This document shows positions 1 to 12,018 of a DNA stretch of 64,000 nucleotides, one piece after another (the stretch's first letter is position 1; each line of letters opens with the position of its first letter). The stretch is taken from assembly GCA_035041965.1 (NCBI GenBank), contig JAPYMA010001661.1, positions 1 through 64,000 on the forward strand, read 5' to 3'. The DNA comes from Anisakis pegreffii. Taxonomy: Eukaryota > Nematoda > Chromadorea > Rhabditida > Anisakidae. Under the pieces are notes generated by a model, which saw only the letters and a program-made list of their open reading frames with translations, was not told the origin of the DNA and searched no databases. Both the position numbers and the translations under genes were made by a program.

Positions 1-1703
1 CAAAACCTCACCACTGCAGATGCAAACTGTTGTGGACCACCAGTCGGAAAATTTGTCAATTCATTCCTACTTAAATTGATCGTTTTCAGATTTGGTAACG
101 ATGTTAACATACCATCCTGTAATGTATCTTGTTAATAATACCATAAATGATCAGAAATAAACAAATGCTGATTCATTATACGATAACAATAACAACACAC
201 GATGAAAGCGTGCGTTCATTATAAGTAATAAAAAGAATATGCACAATAATAAAGAATAAAAAAGAGAATTACGGGCAGTGTTTCAAGTTGATTACTTTCA
301 ACGATGAATTCTTCCAGTTTACGACAATTTGAGATACCAGATGGTAGTTGTCGCAGTTTATTATAACGAATACCCAAACGAATCAAATTCGACAGATTAC
401 CCATTGTTGTGGGCAATGAAACGAGATCATTATGTTGCAGGTCTAGTTGAGTCAACTCAGTACAATTCCCAATTTCTACAAACTTTTTATTGTAACTGTG
501 CGATTGCTCTGTTCGTTTCAATGAAGAAGTGAAGCACGCATTAATGAGCACGTAAACGTTGATAGTTTTAAGTGATCACAATGATTAAACGTATAGCTTA
601 GAGAACAACTGATAGTGTATCAAAACTAAACAAGATGACTGACCATCGGGAATCGTTTTCAAGTGATTATAAGACAACAAGCAGACAATCAACGACGGAA
701 TATCACCGATCGAAACGGGTAGTTCTCGTATTTTATTCTCTCTGAGATCAATCATTTTCAGACGTTTCAATCGACCGATCTCTGCACCAACCGATACGAT
801 GCGATTGTACCGCAACCAGAGCGTTTCTAGCGAGTGGATTTGATAGATCACCGCTGGGATCTTTAATTGCAATTCATCTCTATTTATACGAAATGAAACA
901 TGATAATTATGCAACAACAATCACGAACTTCACTAAGCTTGTTATGACGTAAATCGAGCGTTTCCAGTTGTGTTAACGCTGATATACTATCCGGAAGAGA
1001 TGTTAATGAATTCTCGGAAAGACCCAACTTTGTCAAATTCACCAAATTACCAATTTCATTTGGTAGTGATGTCAACTTATTCTTGTATAAAAATAATTCA
1101 GTTAACTGAATTAAATCACGTATTGATGATGGTATACTAACGATCTGAAATGAAAAGAAGAAACATTTCTTCGAATATTCACGTTAATTATTACATTCTT
1201 ATGCTCCTATAACTCAAACACTCGCATACACAAGTCCATAGTAGCTTTGCATGCCGATCCCAGGCTCTAATGCCAAAACAATGAATTATAGGGTTGCTGA
1301 AGTTGAGGAGGACATTTAGCACTCGAAGAAAATTGTGCTGTCAATGCAAACTGTATGCAGAGTGCAAATAAGGGAAATCAGATGCCAGCTCGATCGAGAT
1401 CGCGTGCAATGCAACGATGTATCAGCCATAGCCAACTGATCTCTGATCGAGAATACAATTGAAGGGAAACGGATAAAAACAAGATCATTATTATTATGAT
1501 AATGATGTATCATCATAGTTATTAACATGTTAGCATAATTAACAAGATTATGATTCCTTTTGTTATGATCAAAATGTAGATATCACTGTGTAATCAAAGA
1601 AATGAATGACGAATACGAATTAATAGAAACTCACATCTGACGAACTTAAATCCAGTCTTTTTTCATTATTATCGCGGCACTTTTGTAACTCTCTTTGCAA
1701 ATC
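1..1703 (-). CDS. soc-2: SHOC2/SOC-2 leucine-rich-repeat scaffold (partial, both ends missing)
   Basis: SHOC2 (SOC-2/SUR-8 in worms) is a cytoplasmic leucine-rich-repeat scaffold that binds Ras and PP1 and promotes Raf activation. Five exons read in phase on the minus strand: 1703-1635, 1144-929, 860-644, 475-273 and 116-1, with no internal stop. The first begins [20 protein letters not shown], matching the segment that leads into the SHOC2 repeats. It continues through repeats with the LxxLPxxIGNLxxL pattern, for example [44 protein letters not shown] and [12 protein letters not shown]. The last visible exon carries FPTGGPQQF, equivalent to the family's YPVGGPSQF. The phases join exactly; the 860-644 exon ends in GAT G, followed by a GTCAGT donor. 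The N-terminal exon(s), expected above 1710, were not found, and the C-terminal repeats lie beyond the left edge. Identity is very secure from the order of repeats. Confidence 0.93.
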
Positions 1704-3238
1704 CTATAAATTATTACAATTTACAAAAAATAATAGTAGTGATAAGTGAAAGAGTATTAATTGAAATGAAATGAATTATACACTAAGTTAATGTATTAAA
1801 GAGTCTTCTTTGAAGCATATAAACCATAAAACCATTTCTGCAACAATGAAGAATAATGAGTTGTGATAGAGGACGGTCTTGTTGTCCATCTGGTTTCAGG
1901 TAAGGTTGATGTGATATTGCTAGTTGCTCTGAATTTTAATCATCATATGAAATCGTCGTAAAGGATGTCGTATACCTGGCATAAAAGAAGAACGATGACA
2001 TTTGCAATCAGAAGAATGCATAAAAATAGAGCAAATTATATGAGATAATTAAAAGAATTTAAAGATGTGAAGAAGATGAATGTATTCATGAAGACTACGA
2101 AACTATAGAAATGAAGCAACCAACCGCGACAATACGAGCATTGGAAAATGTAATTCATTTATTTTATCGATTCATACATCAATGTCATTATTCAGTTTCA
2201 AAAACTTCAGAGCATTTTAAAAAGACAAATTCTTCAGCAATCCAGTAATAATTTCCTCAGTTTGACCCTACAAATCATGCAGTGGCCTGAGCACAAAATT
2301 TTTCAGTGAAGATAGCTAAATTTTCGAGAGTGTATGCAGCTTAAGTTCACCAAGTGCAACAGAAAACAATTTAAAAGCGTAAATGAAAACATTTATTTGT
2401 GATTACCTTGATCGGTTGGACCTTCGGCCACTAGAGCGCCGACCATAACGTGCTATCCAGATTTTTTCATTCACGGCTTTCTCTACTCATAAGCGGTTCT
2501 CTCAGTTGACGATGTTTTCTTCCCATCTCTTTGGGAGATCGCCCAGAATACAAATCATGAGAGATGTCTCCTTCCTTTGCATGTTGTATAGCCGAATTAT
2601 TACACCATCCGGTTAGCTGGGCGAGTAGGCGACGGATCAATATTAATTTAGAACATTGCAGTTTGAATACTCATAGTCAATGACTATCGATATCAAGATA
2701 GATAACGATTGACTGGGGCGGTCCTAGAGCCAACCGGCCGTCAAAAACTCAACAATTAATTAAGTTCACTTTATTGGTGGTATCAATCGAAATGTCAGGA
2801 TAAGAAGAAATACCCTAACACCACTTATCCCCTGAAGTCAGCTCTCAATTGTTTAAGGCGTGCTATGCGAGGGTTTATAACTACCGTTTTTTTTCGGTTC
2901 GAAATTGATTAATTCAATCGCATATTTCCACTCTGAATGTTCGGAATTTGTGTCAACACTGGCATTCCAATCCAATCAACCGCCCAGCCGCAAACTTGCA
3001 TAGTTGAGGGGCTTCTTGCATAGTTTACTATCCTTTACTGTTTTGGTCCTATCTCCCCGGTGGCAACTTCCAGTCCCATAAAGAATGAACTGCCCAGAAT
3101 TTTATGGAGCCTGAGATCTCTGATCCATCCATGACCAAAGTCTAACTTACTGACAGCCACTCAAATTCATAAACATAAGAATAGCCCCATTTAGACCATA
3201 TTTTATGACTGGATAATTTTTGAAAAAATGGATTCTAG
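1704..3238. other. Intergenic/intronic stretch between soc-2 and the granulin-like exons
   Basis: It must contain the missing first exon(s) of soc-2 (minus strand) and perhaps the 5' part of the granulin-like gene (plus strand), but neither could be placed. A plus-strand open stretch at about 1857-1900 reads SCDRGRSCCPSGF and stops at a perfect GTAAGG donor. It resembles the end of a granulin module but is out of phase with the exon at 3239. The part from about 2400 to 3200 is richer in GC and has no usable reading frame; it looks like an old repeat insertion of unknown class. Confidence 0.4.
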
Positions 3239-3611
3239 ATAGAAGACCACCCAACGCGTTGTGGTGATGGCTCATTCTGTGCATCAATGAATAGATGTTG
3301 CCCAGCAAGAGACATCAGTGGAAAGATATCGTCGTATGGATGTTGCAAGGTATAAAACAGCTCATTGTAAAATTACAGTGGACGGGTTCATTCATGATAA
3401 TGAACGGTTATTCATTGATTCAGTAATCAGATTTTGATTTCACCACTTCTAAAAATCTCTGATTCATATGAAGTGGTTGAATATTTTACAGGGAGTTTGC
3501 TGTGGAAACAACTGTTGCTCGTATGGCTATCGATGTGTCGGAGGGAATAGCTGTGTACGGAATACGAAGAAATCAACAAGGAAATTTTACGATTTGTTTG
3601 CTTCATTTTAG
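3239..3611 (+). CDS. Granulin-like 12-cysteine module, 3' two exons
   Basis: Granulins are small secreted, disulfide-stacked modules released from progranulin; C. elegans has one such gene, pgrn-1. Exon 3239-3349 follows a TTCTAG acceptor and reads IEDHPTRCGDGSFC, then CC, then SSYGCCK, ending at GTATAA. Exon 3492-3611 follows TTTTACAG and reads GVCCGNNCCSYGYRC, then VGGNSCVRN, and ends with TAG. Joined in phase 0 they give exactly 12 cysteines in the granulin order C-C-CC-CC-CC-CC-C-C. The spacing is x5, x5, x13, x3, x3, x5, x5. The first two gaps match the classical module; the middle ones do not (usually about 8, 6 and 5). The signal peptide and any further modules must lie upstream and were not found. 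It could instead be another nematode Cys-rich secreted family with the same count. Identification is by pattern only. Confidence 0.5.
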
Positions 3612-6193
3612 GCTTATTTGACCGTCTGATTTCGATTTCTGAATTCCAAAATTTAATTTGTAGTGATTCATATCACTGATTATTTAATTCTGTCAACTCG
3701 TTCATATATTGATAGTAATATTATCTCATTTTTAGACTGATTTGTTCAAGTTGTAATATTTTCATTGATAAATTTGTAATATGACCATTCATTTGTATTC
3801 TATTACGTATCATGCACATCAAAAGACGACGTAATGAAATTCTTACGGTCAGAAAAAATTCCTCGTTCCCAGGCGCCATTATCCCCCTGGGGACTCCAAT
3901 CGTACTTCCCGGCGCTTATGACTACCGAAGAGAGATGCCTACCTCGGAGAGGGGCTGAGAACCCAGAATGGAGAGAGAAGAAGAGGCAGGGGTCCCCGGA
4001 GGGAGAGAAATTCAGGGTAGAGGAGTGCGTAGGTAGAGATGTGAAAAGGGGAGGTGTGACCGGAGGGAAAGAGAAATTGCGAAAAGTGAGACCTATAGAA
4101 AAGCCCGCCTGAGCGACCGAAATTGCCATCTCTTTTACGCAATAAATGCATGTAGTTTCCGAAAGGACAGATTTTGATTGTGTAACAAGTGAACGATTCC
4201 GGCTTTTATATATCAACCGTTGTGTGGCTCTTCCAAGAATATAACGAAAAGTCTTTTTAGCTAGAGCCCAAGAGACTGATATACAGTGCCTGAAGCACTT
4301 CAGTTTATATTGTACATTAAATTTCATGACATCAACGATTCGATAGGTTGAAACGAATCAATCCGTTGCCTAACTAAAGCCGTGGAAAAACTTTCAGGCT
4401 TCTATGAGTACGTTTTGGATTGAGTGCATTCATTTCGAACGAACAACGTTCTTGAATCAGCGATCCATAACGCATTATGACAACCAACGTTTGCATTAAT
4501 TGCAAAGTTACTAATTGCAGTTACTTATTTAGAGTTTATTATCTGTTACTTACACATCGAGCGGTTGTTTCGTTGATCGCTGTTAGCGATCGGCGGAATG
4601 TTTATAGTGTAGAGTTATGATTATTTATCGGATTGGTATTTGGCTACGTTTAATTGTGCAAAGTATTCACGGCAACTAAGTAAATACTCGGTTGTGCTCA
4701 CTTGGCCTGCTCGCCTAGCCAGCGAGGTGGCGTCAGTCAAGGCTAAAACAGTGCGAACGGAAAAGTGAGCATTGTGGCCAGCAACACTATAAACGTTTGA
4801 TAGTCTGGCCAATCCGGATAACCCAGATTAATTGCAGTGGATTATCATCGCAATTGATGGTGATATTCTCTGAACGGTCACATAAATCGTATGAACGACG
4901 GTGAATGAAAAACACGATGAGTTCAGTGATTGCATTAAAAGAAGCCTGAAATCCGATTGAACTCCTGAGTATGAAGCCTGAAATTCGATTTTAGCTTAAT
5001 CACAATCCGCCAGTTTACCAGTTAACCAACTCCAGGCTTTAAGCAAAGTTGGACGATGCAAGGCGAAAGGCTGAACTGATCTCACTTAGCGCAGTACGGA
5101 GATCGACGAATTTCGAGCTCCCCGTCCCCGACGTTTTTCTAGCCGCGGACATTTTCGGGGTATTCTCCGTCCCTGAAAAGTCCCCAATTTTCCCCGAGCG
5201 ATCGGCAAAATGTTCATCGTTGTTACGATCATTTAATGGATTAGTATTCGGCTGTGTTCAATTATGCAAATTAACGGGCATTCATTAATGCTTGGTTTTG
5301 GAACGTTTGATATGCCAACTGCTATGGATCTATTCGGTTACATTAACCGATTATTACTGATTCCCAAAGATTACTGGTTTACTGCTGTTGGTTGCTCCAA
5401 ACAGCTACTCTGAGCGATCTTTGGACGCCAGTTCAATCGATTAAGCGGAATGCATTTTAAGGCCCTTTTTGAGTCCCTCTCCCAAGAAATCATTGGGCAA
5501 TGAGAGAAGGTAACCCAAAACCTTTGTGACTGCCGGATATATCAATAACAATAAGCTAAAATTTCATGAAGACTGATGATTTCCAATGCTACTGTTGTTA
5601 GCTGCGCAGAAAGAAGGATGCCATGGAAGCATGGTGATAACAGAGAGGCATATACTCGTAATGAGTCGTAATTGCTGATTAAATGAACGTCGTGAGATTT
5701 TTTACGGCTTGCCGTGGTGTTCTGGTTTCGTCTTTAACTTTTCGAACGCGTAGTAAGCAGTGCTGGTCACCTGGAATGTGAGGAAACCGACTAAGGCGAT
5801 GTCCAGAACATATCATTTGCGTGCCCTTACCAACGCTAGCGAACCTTGCAATAAAGCCGTTTTTGATCGATGTTTCGGAAAACTATTGAAAATTGTTCGA
5901 ATGATCGCGATATGTTCGCAATATAAATAATCGCTATTTTTACGAGCTAAGGCTGAGATTTATCCCGGACTTTGATTATGGCTTACTCCGGACTTAAGCT
6001 AAGAAGTCTCACCTCAGGTCCAAGCTGAAGCACACTTCGGACTCAGCTTGATGCTTTTCCCAGACTCAGGCCGAGGTTTATTCTGTACTGCGAACCTCTT
6101 CGAACAACCTTCAAAATCTTGGCCATCTGAGTCGGACGAGTGTAGCCAGATTCAGCAGTCGATTTTATTTCGTATCAGTTCAAATTGATCAAG
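3612..6193. other. Intergenic stretch with GC-rich and degenerate repeats
   Basis: No gene could be supported here. A GC- and purine-rich patch at about 3870-4090 creates long overlapping open frames on both strands, including 174 residues at 3803-4327, but none resembles a protein. At 5119-5156 there is a CCCCGTCCCCGAC-type repeat that recurs at 60641-60680. From about 5945 to 6090 runs a degenerate array built from GGACT, CTCAGGCC and GGCTTA-like phrases. Just before 6194 a pyrimidine-rich tract ending TCAG, 18 bases upstream of the CABLES ATG, could serve as a spliced-leader acceptor. Confidence 0.5.
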
Positions 6194-9100
6194 ATGGAAA
6201 GAGGGAACGAACAACTTGGAGTTTATTATGCGGTTGTTGCTCAAAATTTCCTGAAATCAGTAGCATCAAAAAGTTATAAAAAAATTGCCTTGTTACCATC
6301 ATCCTCTCTCAATACGAGCCAACAAAACACCCAAAAATTATCAATTAAGGATTCTGTTACCAGCGATGTTCGTGAAATAAAAAACGATGGTGCAGTTATC
6401 GGCGGAAGTAAGTGATCTTCATATGCTGTAGTCAAAAGATTGTTAATGAAATGTGGGTGTATTGGTGTTATGTGAATGGCTAAATCGATTGTGGATTGGG
6501 TTTTTTGTTGATTATTCTGAAGGTTATCTGGAAAAGAACATGCGTATTGTCTGCTATATGGATATGAATTGCCATTATCATAGAAAAAAACTTATGTGCT
6601 AGGAACATCTTGAGTTTTAAGAAGTGGAAAGGATTTGCCATGGTGGTATACCTGCAGCATATAGTATCCAGTTAGAAGGAAACAATACAGTGGTATCGTC
6701 ATCCAATAGGCAAGTATGTGAATGTTCACTTTCAAATGGAAATTTTGTTCGATATTGAACTCGTTTATTTTGATTCTATAATACATTCAAATGTTCTATT
6801 TGCATAAAGTATCATTGTACTCCCCTAATGATGTATTTAAATTCACATATCATCAAATTTACGTGTTACTTTTTTGTGATGAAGTTTTGCGGCTATAGAG
6901 ATTTATAATGCAAAGTAGAGCACGTTATGAGATTAAATTGAGATCGCTCATATTTTTCAGCATCATAATCAGCTTCATTATGCGACACATCACATGGGTA
7001 ATGAAGAAGACATCATCATAACAGAAAACGAGAGAGAATGTACTGCATGTGGGGATTTGATGCTGTCTTCTAGTAATCATAGTTCCTCACCTTATTCGCA
7101 TAATTGTGATAGAAGGTGCATTTCATTTTTTCATTTCAATACACTTCCCTTTTCAGAAGTTGTTCTGTGTTAATTGTTTTATTTTTTCTCATAGAATAAT
7201 TGTGTATAGGTTGATGGTTGGTTGTTCACATTTTTATTCACACTAACCTTATTTTTTCGCAGTCAGTCGTTTTCTGTTTTTAATCCTTAATTATCGATGT
7301 TCTTTGTAAAATATTATTACAGAGTATTTTTGAAGACAAGATATTTGATATTGCTGTGAATTTTTGAATGAATTAATTTCTTTTAAGAATCATATTTTTA
7401 GATTATCACTGAAGAAGGAAGCGATCAATGAGAATGAATTGGAAAGGGCTTCGTTACGAGATGATTCTGGATTCGCTCGCGTTTTTGATCGTGTTCTTTC
7501 ATGTCACCGAGGTTCATGTCACCAAGAATTTATTCTTCTCTTACGTTATAGAGGACATTCATCTAGGTTACTCATCGGCAAATCATCTATCCACGATTAT
7601 GATTCATCACGTGGCTTGAAGTTCCCGTTAAGCTGAAATTTTAATTTATCAAATGAGAAGTATATGTTCAAACTTACAAATGAAAAGCTGCATTGTTTAT
7701 CGCTTATTTCTGAAAACAATAGTATGAATGTTTTACGTACTGTCATTAGAGGATCCATCGATCAAACTGATAGCGGAAAGAAGTTGCGAAGTTATATACT
7801 CACAAGAACACCACAGTTTCTCAAAGCGATGGCATGAAAGGTAATAGAATAATCCATTGCGAAGAGCATATTCAACGTTAGTGAAATTAAGCGTAGGTGA
7901 AATTATTAGGCGTTTTCGAAATGTTCTTGTTTGTTACGATCGCTTCGTAAAATATTATCTCATGGAGCAGTTCATTCTTCATTTGAATTTCATCAAAAAA
8001 CATATGAAAGTGGAGTGCATTGTGATTGTATAAGATTGTTCTATTAGTCGTTATCCGTTGAAAGTAATATTTTCTCTGATTTGATGTGAACGCACGATTT
8101 CAAAGGTTATCATTTAGTTTTCAAATTTACATCAAACTTTGTCCAGGTTTCGAAGAGTGAATTGTCTCAGAAACTGTCATAGAGGTTCATTGATTCTCGA
8201 ATCCATCGGAAGAAGAAGATTTCACCAATTTCTGTAATTGTTGTTTTAAGATGAGTTAGAATTGATTACTTAACGTCTGACTCAGTTGCAGATTTTGCTT
8301 ATCCGCAGGTGAGTGCAGCAATCCAGAAACAATCTCTCAGTTCAGTCGTTTTCCGTTCAAACATAAGTACAAGCACAATATGTCTAATTGTTCATTGTCC
8401 AGGTATTGTTTCACAATTTAACTCATTCGCAGTCAAAATGCTGCTGCCCTCTAATTCAAGGCTCAAACTGAAATAATTTCACATAGCTCAAGTTGATTTG
8501 AATCTTGATTGGGTTCATCGTTTTAATTAATATATCTTAAAAGTGAATCAAAGAACTTGTTATGCCTAGTAATTTGAATATTTCAGTGAAAAAAATGTTC
8601 GTCGTTTGAATTTTACGTCTACTGATACCACTGATATAAGACCTATCGATTTCAAAGACTTCCAAGTAATGTTTTATCAACTGAGCATTCTTCATTTTGT
8701 TCGTTGTTTTATGGTATTTAATGAAGTTATCGTTATAGCTTCTCTTGTAGAATTAATAAATCATTCATGTGCAGAAATGGAATAGTGCATTATGGTTTGT
8801 TTGTCAGTATTTCAATAATGCACTTACTTATTCATTTCTCACTTTAATATATTTATTGTCTTGAGGAAGTGAGTTTTGGTAATTTGTTGATAGCCGACGA
8901 TGCAACTATTCATCAGCAAAATGAAGCACAGATCCCACCCCGAGCAATCTCTCTACACCTTCCACTCAGCAGTAATGGAGTCCATAAAAATCGAATTAAT
9001 GTATTTCTTTCACTTTCTTATCTAGAAAATAAATTGAAGAATCGCATTAAAATGTTCATTAAAAGTAGCATTGTTTATGATACTGCCTTGTTTGCACAAA

Positions 9101-11026
9101 TTCTTTGGTTGTTTCATGGCTCATATTTAAATATGAGTTTATGTTTATTTATTTATGTACTTGCGAATTCTTTAGTACAGGATTGTTCATTCATTCATTT
9201 CTTCAGGATACCACTTTATCAGTCGATTTAGAGGATTCAGATTCGGCAGCTGTTAAGCTTGAATATGGTGAGCAATTTTGAAGTTTGATGAAGTGATTGT
9301 TTTTTTCATGTGCTAAGTGCATTTATAGTAAAAAATGTTAGCGACTGAATCTGCCACTTTTTTAGAAGTTCTCAAGATGGATTGTTTCAGTCATTGGGTA
9401 TAGTTTTTATATGGTAAGTTTGTTGTGCCGCTAGTTCCCATCATTTTATAGTGGAAAACTAAAACATTTGGCTGCAAATGGTTGTTATTCATGGTATTAT
9501 TTCTATATATGAACATTTCATTTGTGATAAAAAATCTGTTGTTCAACGTTAGAAAATAATATTGAATTATGTTGTACTGACAAACATAATAGTAATATTG
9601 AAGGTGTCGAAAAGAGGGCGCAAGACACATTCGGGAAAGGCAGTATGCCTGACAAATTCTGTATCGCTCCATGTCCGCAGCGAAATTTCGGTGATTCAGA
9701 TTTCACTTACAATCCAGAATTGTTGTACAAATTTGAAGTTCAGAATTCATCTCAGAAGTGTACGCCTAAATCCAGCGGATATATCGTATGTTTTAGTGTT
9801 TTTTTTTTGGTAGCATATTTAAAGCTATCGCTTTCACAGTATGATCGTATTCAGTAACAGTCACTTCAAGCTGCACTGATTTTAGAGTACATTATTTTCT
9901 CATTCTTCCGAAGAGGAAGAAGAGAAACGTGTTCTCAATGAAAAATTTCGTTTTCACTATCCTCATGTACAAATAACATTCAGCAAGATCAAAAGGTAAG
10001 GTATTTTCTCGGAACGTTTTCACTAATTCCATTTCATGCATAGATGAAATTGAACGTAATCAAAATCGTAGTCTGACTCAAGCTCGCCAACATTAATATT
10101 ATCGACACAGTATTCATTTTCTAACGGAATTGTCCTTTGCGATCAGGGCTTGAATCTGCCACATAGTGGTTATATGTCGAATGCGTTATCACTGAGCCTA
10201 ATGTAATTATTTGTAATTTAATTTATTGTGATAGTGTTCGCGATAGTAAATGAGAGATATATATTTTCAGCATAAAAAAGAAATGTTACAAATTGCAAAG
10301 ACTTGTGATTTGGACGTTCCCACATTGGCCTACGCATACGTCTTTTATGAGAAAGTCGTACTCAAGGTTGCTATATTTTTGATGAATATTTAATGAAATG
10401 AATCTTGCTAAAGAATAGAGTTTCTATTGTTAAGCTAATTTCTCATTGAGATTTGATTGTAGGGTCTTGTGAATAAATCAGATCGAAAGTTAGTGGCTGG
10501 TGCTGCTTTACTAATAGCAACAAAAATTAATGATCATGGCACTATGGGTTTATCGAGTATTATAGACGTTAGTCGTTTTTAATTTTTTTATAATTTTCTT
10601 TTAATTTTTTATAATTCAAATAAATATCTGCAATCGAACTGATTTATTTGCTCTTTCATCCTTTTTTGAAATCTTTTATTCATTGTTACTGCGGAATGAA
10701 TATTGTCTTCAAATTTGTCAAATCGAAGGTCAAGCGCTTTTCATTGTTAGTGTGATATAATTTTTTCTTTTCATTATATAGAATTTGAAAGTTATCAATA
10801 GAGCTGAACTATTGTGTTAAACGTATACAGTCGGTGATGTTGTCGTTGTAAAACACGAAAAAGTTAAATCATATTATTGTAGCACATAGAGACTGTGTTC
10901 CGGATAAATCGTCGAGATATGCTGCAACTGGAGATTCCATTGTGTGTAGCATTGGATTTCAAGTTGCATGCATCTGAAGCTGAGATAGTGCCACACTGTC
11001 AGAGGATTGTCTCTGCGCAAAATTGA
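6194..11026 (+). CDS. CABLES: CABLES orthologue (Cdk5 and Abl enzyme substrate), cyclin-box protein
   Basis: CABLES proteins link cyclin-dependent kinases to non-receptor tyrosine kinases (Abl, Wee1) and end in a cyclin-box fold. Thirteen exons join in phase: 6194-6407, 6622-6713, 6961-7115, 7402-7566, 8147-8233, 8292-8308, 8870-9000, 9207-9267, 9604-9785, 9886-9995, 10271-10366, 10463-10567 and 10883-11026. They encode about 519 residues (human CABLES proteins have roughly 480-630). Recognisable blocks are FRRVNCLRNCHRG (exon 5), FRFHYPHVQITFSKIK (exon 10), KKEMLQIAKTCDLDVPTLAY (exon 11), NKSDRKLVAGAALLIATKI (exon 12) and VFRINRRDMLQLEIPLCVAL (exon 13). The last four form the cyclin-box end and align along their length with CABLES1/2. 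Exons 10 and 11 do not keep phase: one A is missing from the A run at 10274-10279, as discussed in the findings. The 6194 start follows a possible trans-splice acceptor. An AATAAA lies near 11178. The 5' exons are inferred mainly from phase. Confidence 0.85.
8292..8308 (+). other. CABLES: 17-nt micro-exon of the CABLES gene
   Basis: The sequence ATTTTGCTTATCCGCAG lies between a TTGCAG acceptor and a GTGAGT donor. Its 1+15+1 phase exactly bridges the exon ending at 8233 (phase 2) and the exon starting at 8870 (needs phase 1). It adds LFCLSA after GRRRFHQF. Without it the flanking exons do not join in frame. Confidence 0.55.
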
Positions 11027-12018
11027 GCGATACCATTTATGCATACGCATTTGTGATGTGATATTTTAATGGAACCTAAGAGTTTTTTTTTAAAATCATG
11101 ATGCACATGTTCTTCGTGTTTTGTACTGGTATTGTGATTGTGAGTTGGATGAACAAACCTCTATTACATCCTCGCCTAATAAAGTATGTTCCCGTAAGCA
11201 TTCATTATACTTCGTTGTGTGTTCATGAAAATAATTGACGTCTCTCGCTATTTCTTATCTGAAACAGTCTTAATATAGAGCAGTTTGCATCACACTTCAG
11301 TAAACGTTCCGATCTCCTCAGAATTGCTCATCCATCAACTGCGTTCGTTATCAAGCATAATCGAATCATCTTTGACATATTCATACGTTTATGGTACCTT
11401 ATACAGTGCAAGCGATCAAGTTTAGAATGAATCCATCAGAAGTAGAAGTAAACTGCAATGGAAGAGCATAACATTGTAGAAGTAAACTGACTCATAAATA
11501 TAAGGTAAGGATCAATCATTTAGTTGTTATTCCAGTTTTACGCAAACGTGTGCCATGTTGACTTTATCATACTCTATCAGCAGTTATCGAATCTGATGTA
11601 ACGCCATCTGCGATTATTGAGTGATCATAGTTTGGTCCCTAAAAATGCGCAATTTTATAAGACACTCTTGTTCGTAGTCGTCAATCATAACATACTCACG
11701 CAGCTTATCATGATAGGTTGCCTTTCTACGATAATTTAACGGTTATGAGTAGATTTTTGATAATCAAAGTTTAACCAATCAGTTGGGTGGTGAACCCCGT
11801 GCGACATCGATTTACCAATCCCTTCAGTGACCCGCCCCCGATAGTTCGAGAATTTTCCCTCGGGAACCATTTGCTGCTTCCATTTGGCAAATGCTGCTCT
11901 CATTTATCAAGTGATTTGATTACCTGTTTCGATATTTTCTTCCAGTGTTCCTTAGCACTCAAATATTTTCTGCAACGCAACACGAGGTAGATTGCGAATC
12001 CTTGTGCTGCAGTGAAAC
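11027..12018. other. Convergent 3' intergenic region
   Basis: This is the space between the CABLES stop and the stop of the oppositely oriented membrane-protein gene. An AATAAA about 150 bases past the CABLES stop (near 11178) is a plausible polyadenylation signal. A plus-strand open frame at 11787-11990 has no recognisable features. Nothing else is supported. Confidence 0.5.

Noticed and set aside
3803..4327. 174-residue minus-strand open frame, the longest in the left 15 kb
   Set aside because: It lies on a GC-rich patch that is open in several frames on both strands, has no domain, and crosses sequence that looks like a repeat. Open length follows from base composition.
8869..9231. 120-residue plus-strand open frame taken as one gene
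   Set aside because: Only 8870-9000 is coding; it ends at a donor (AAT|GTATTT) and joins CABLES exon 9207. The remainder is intron that happens to stay open.
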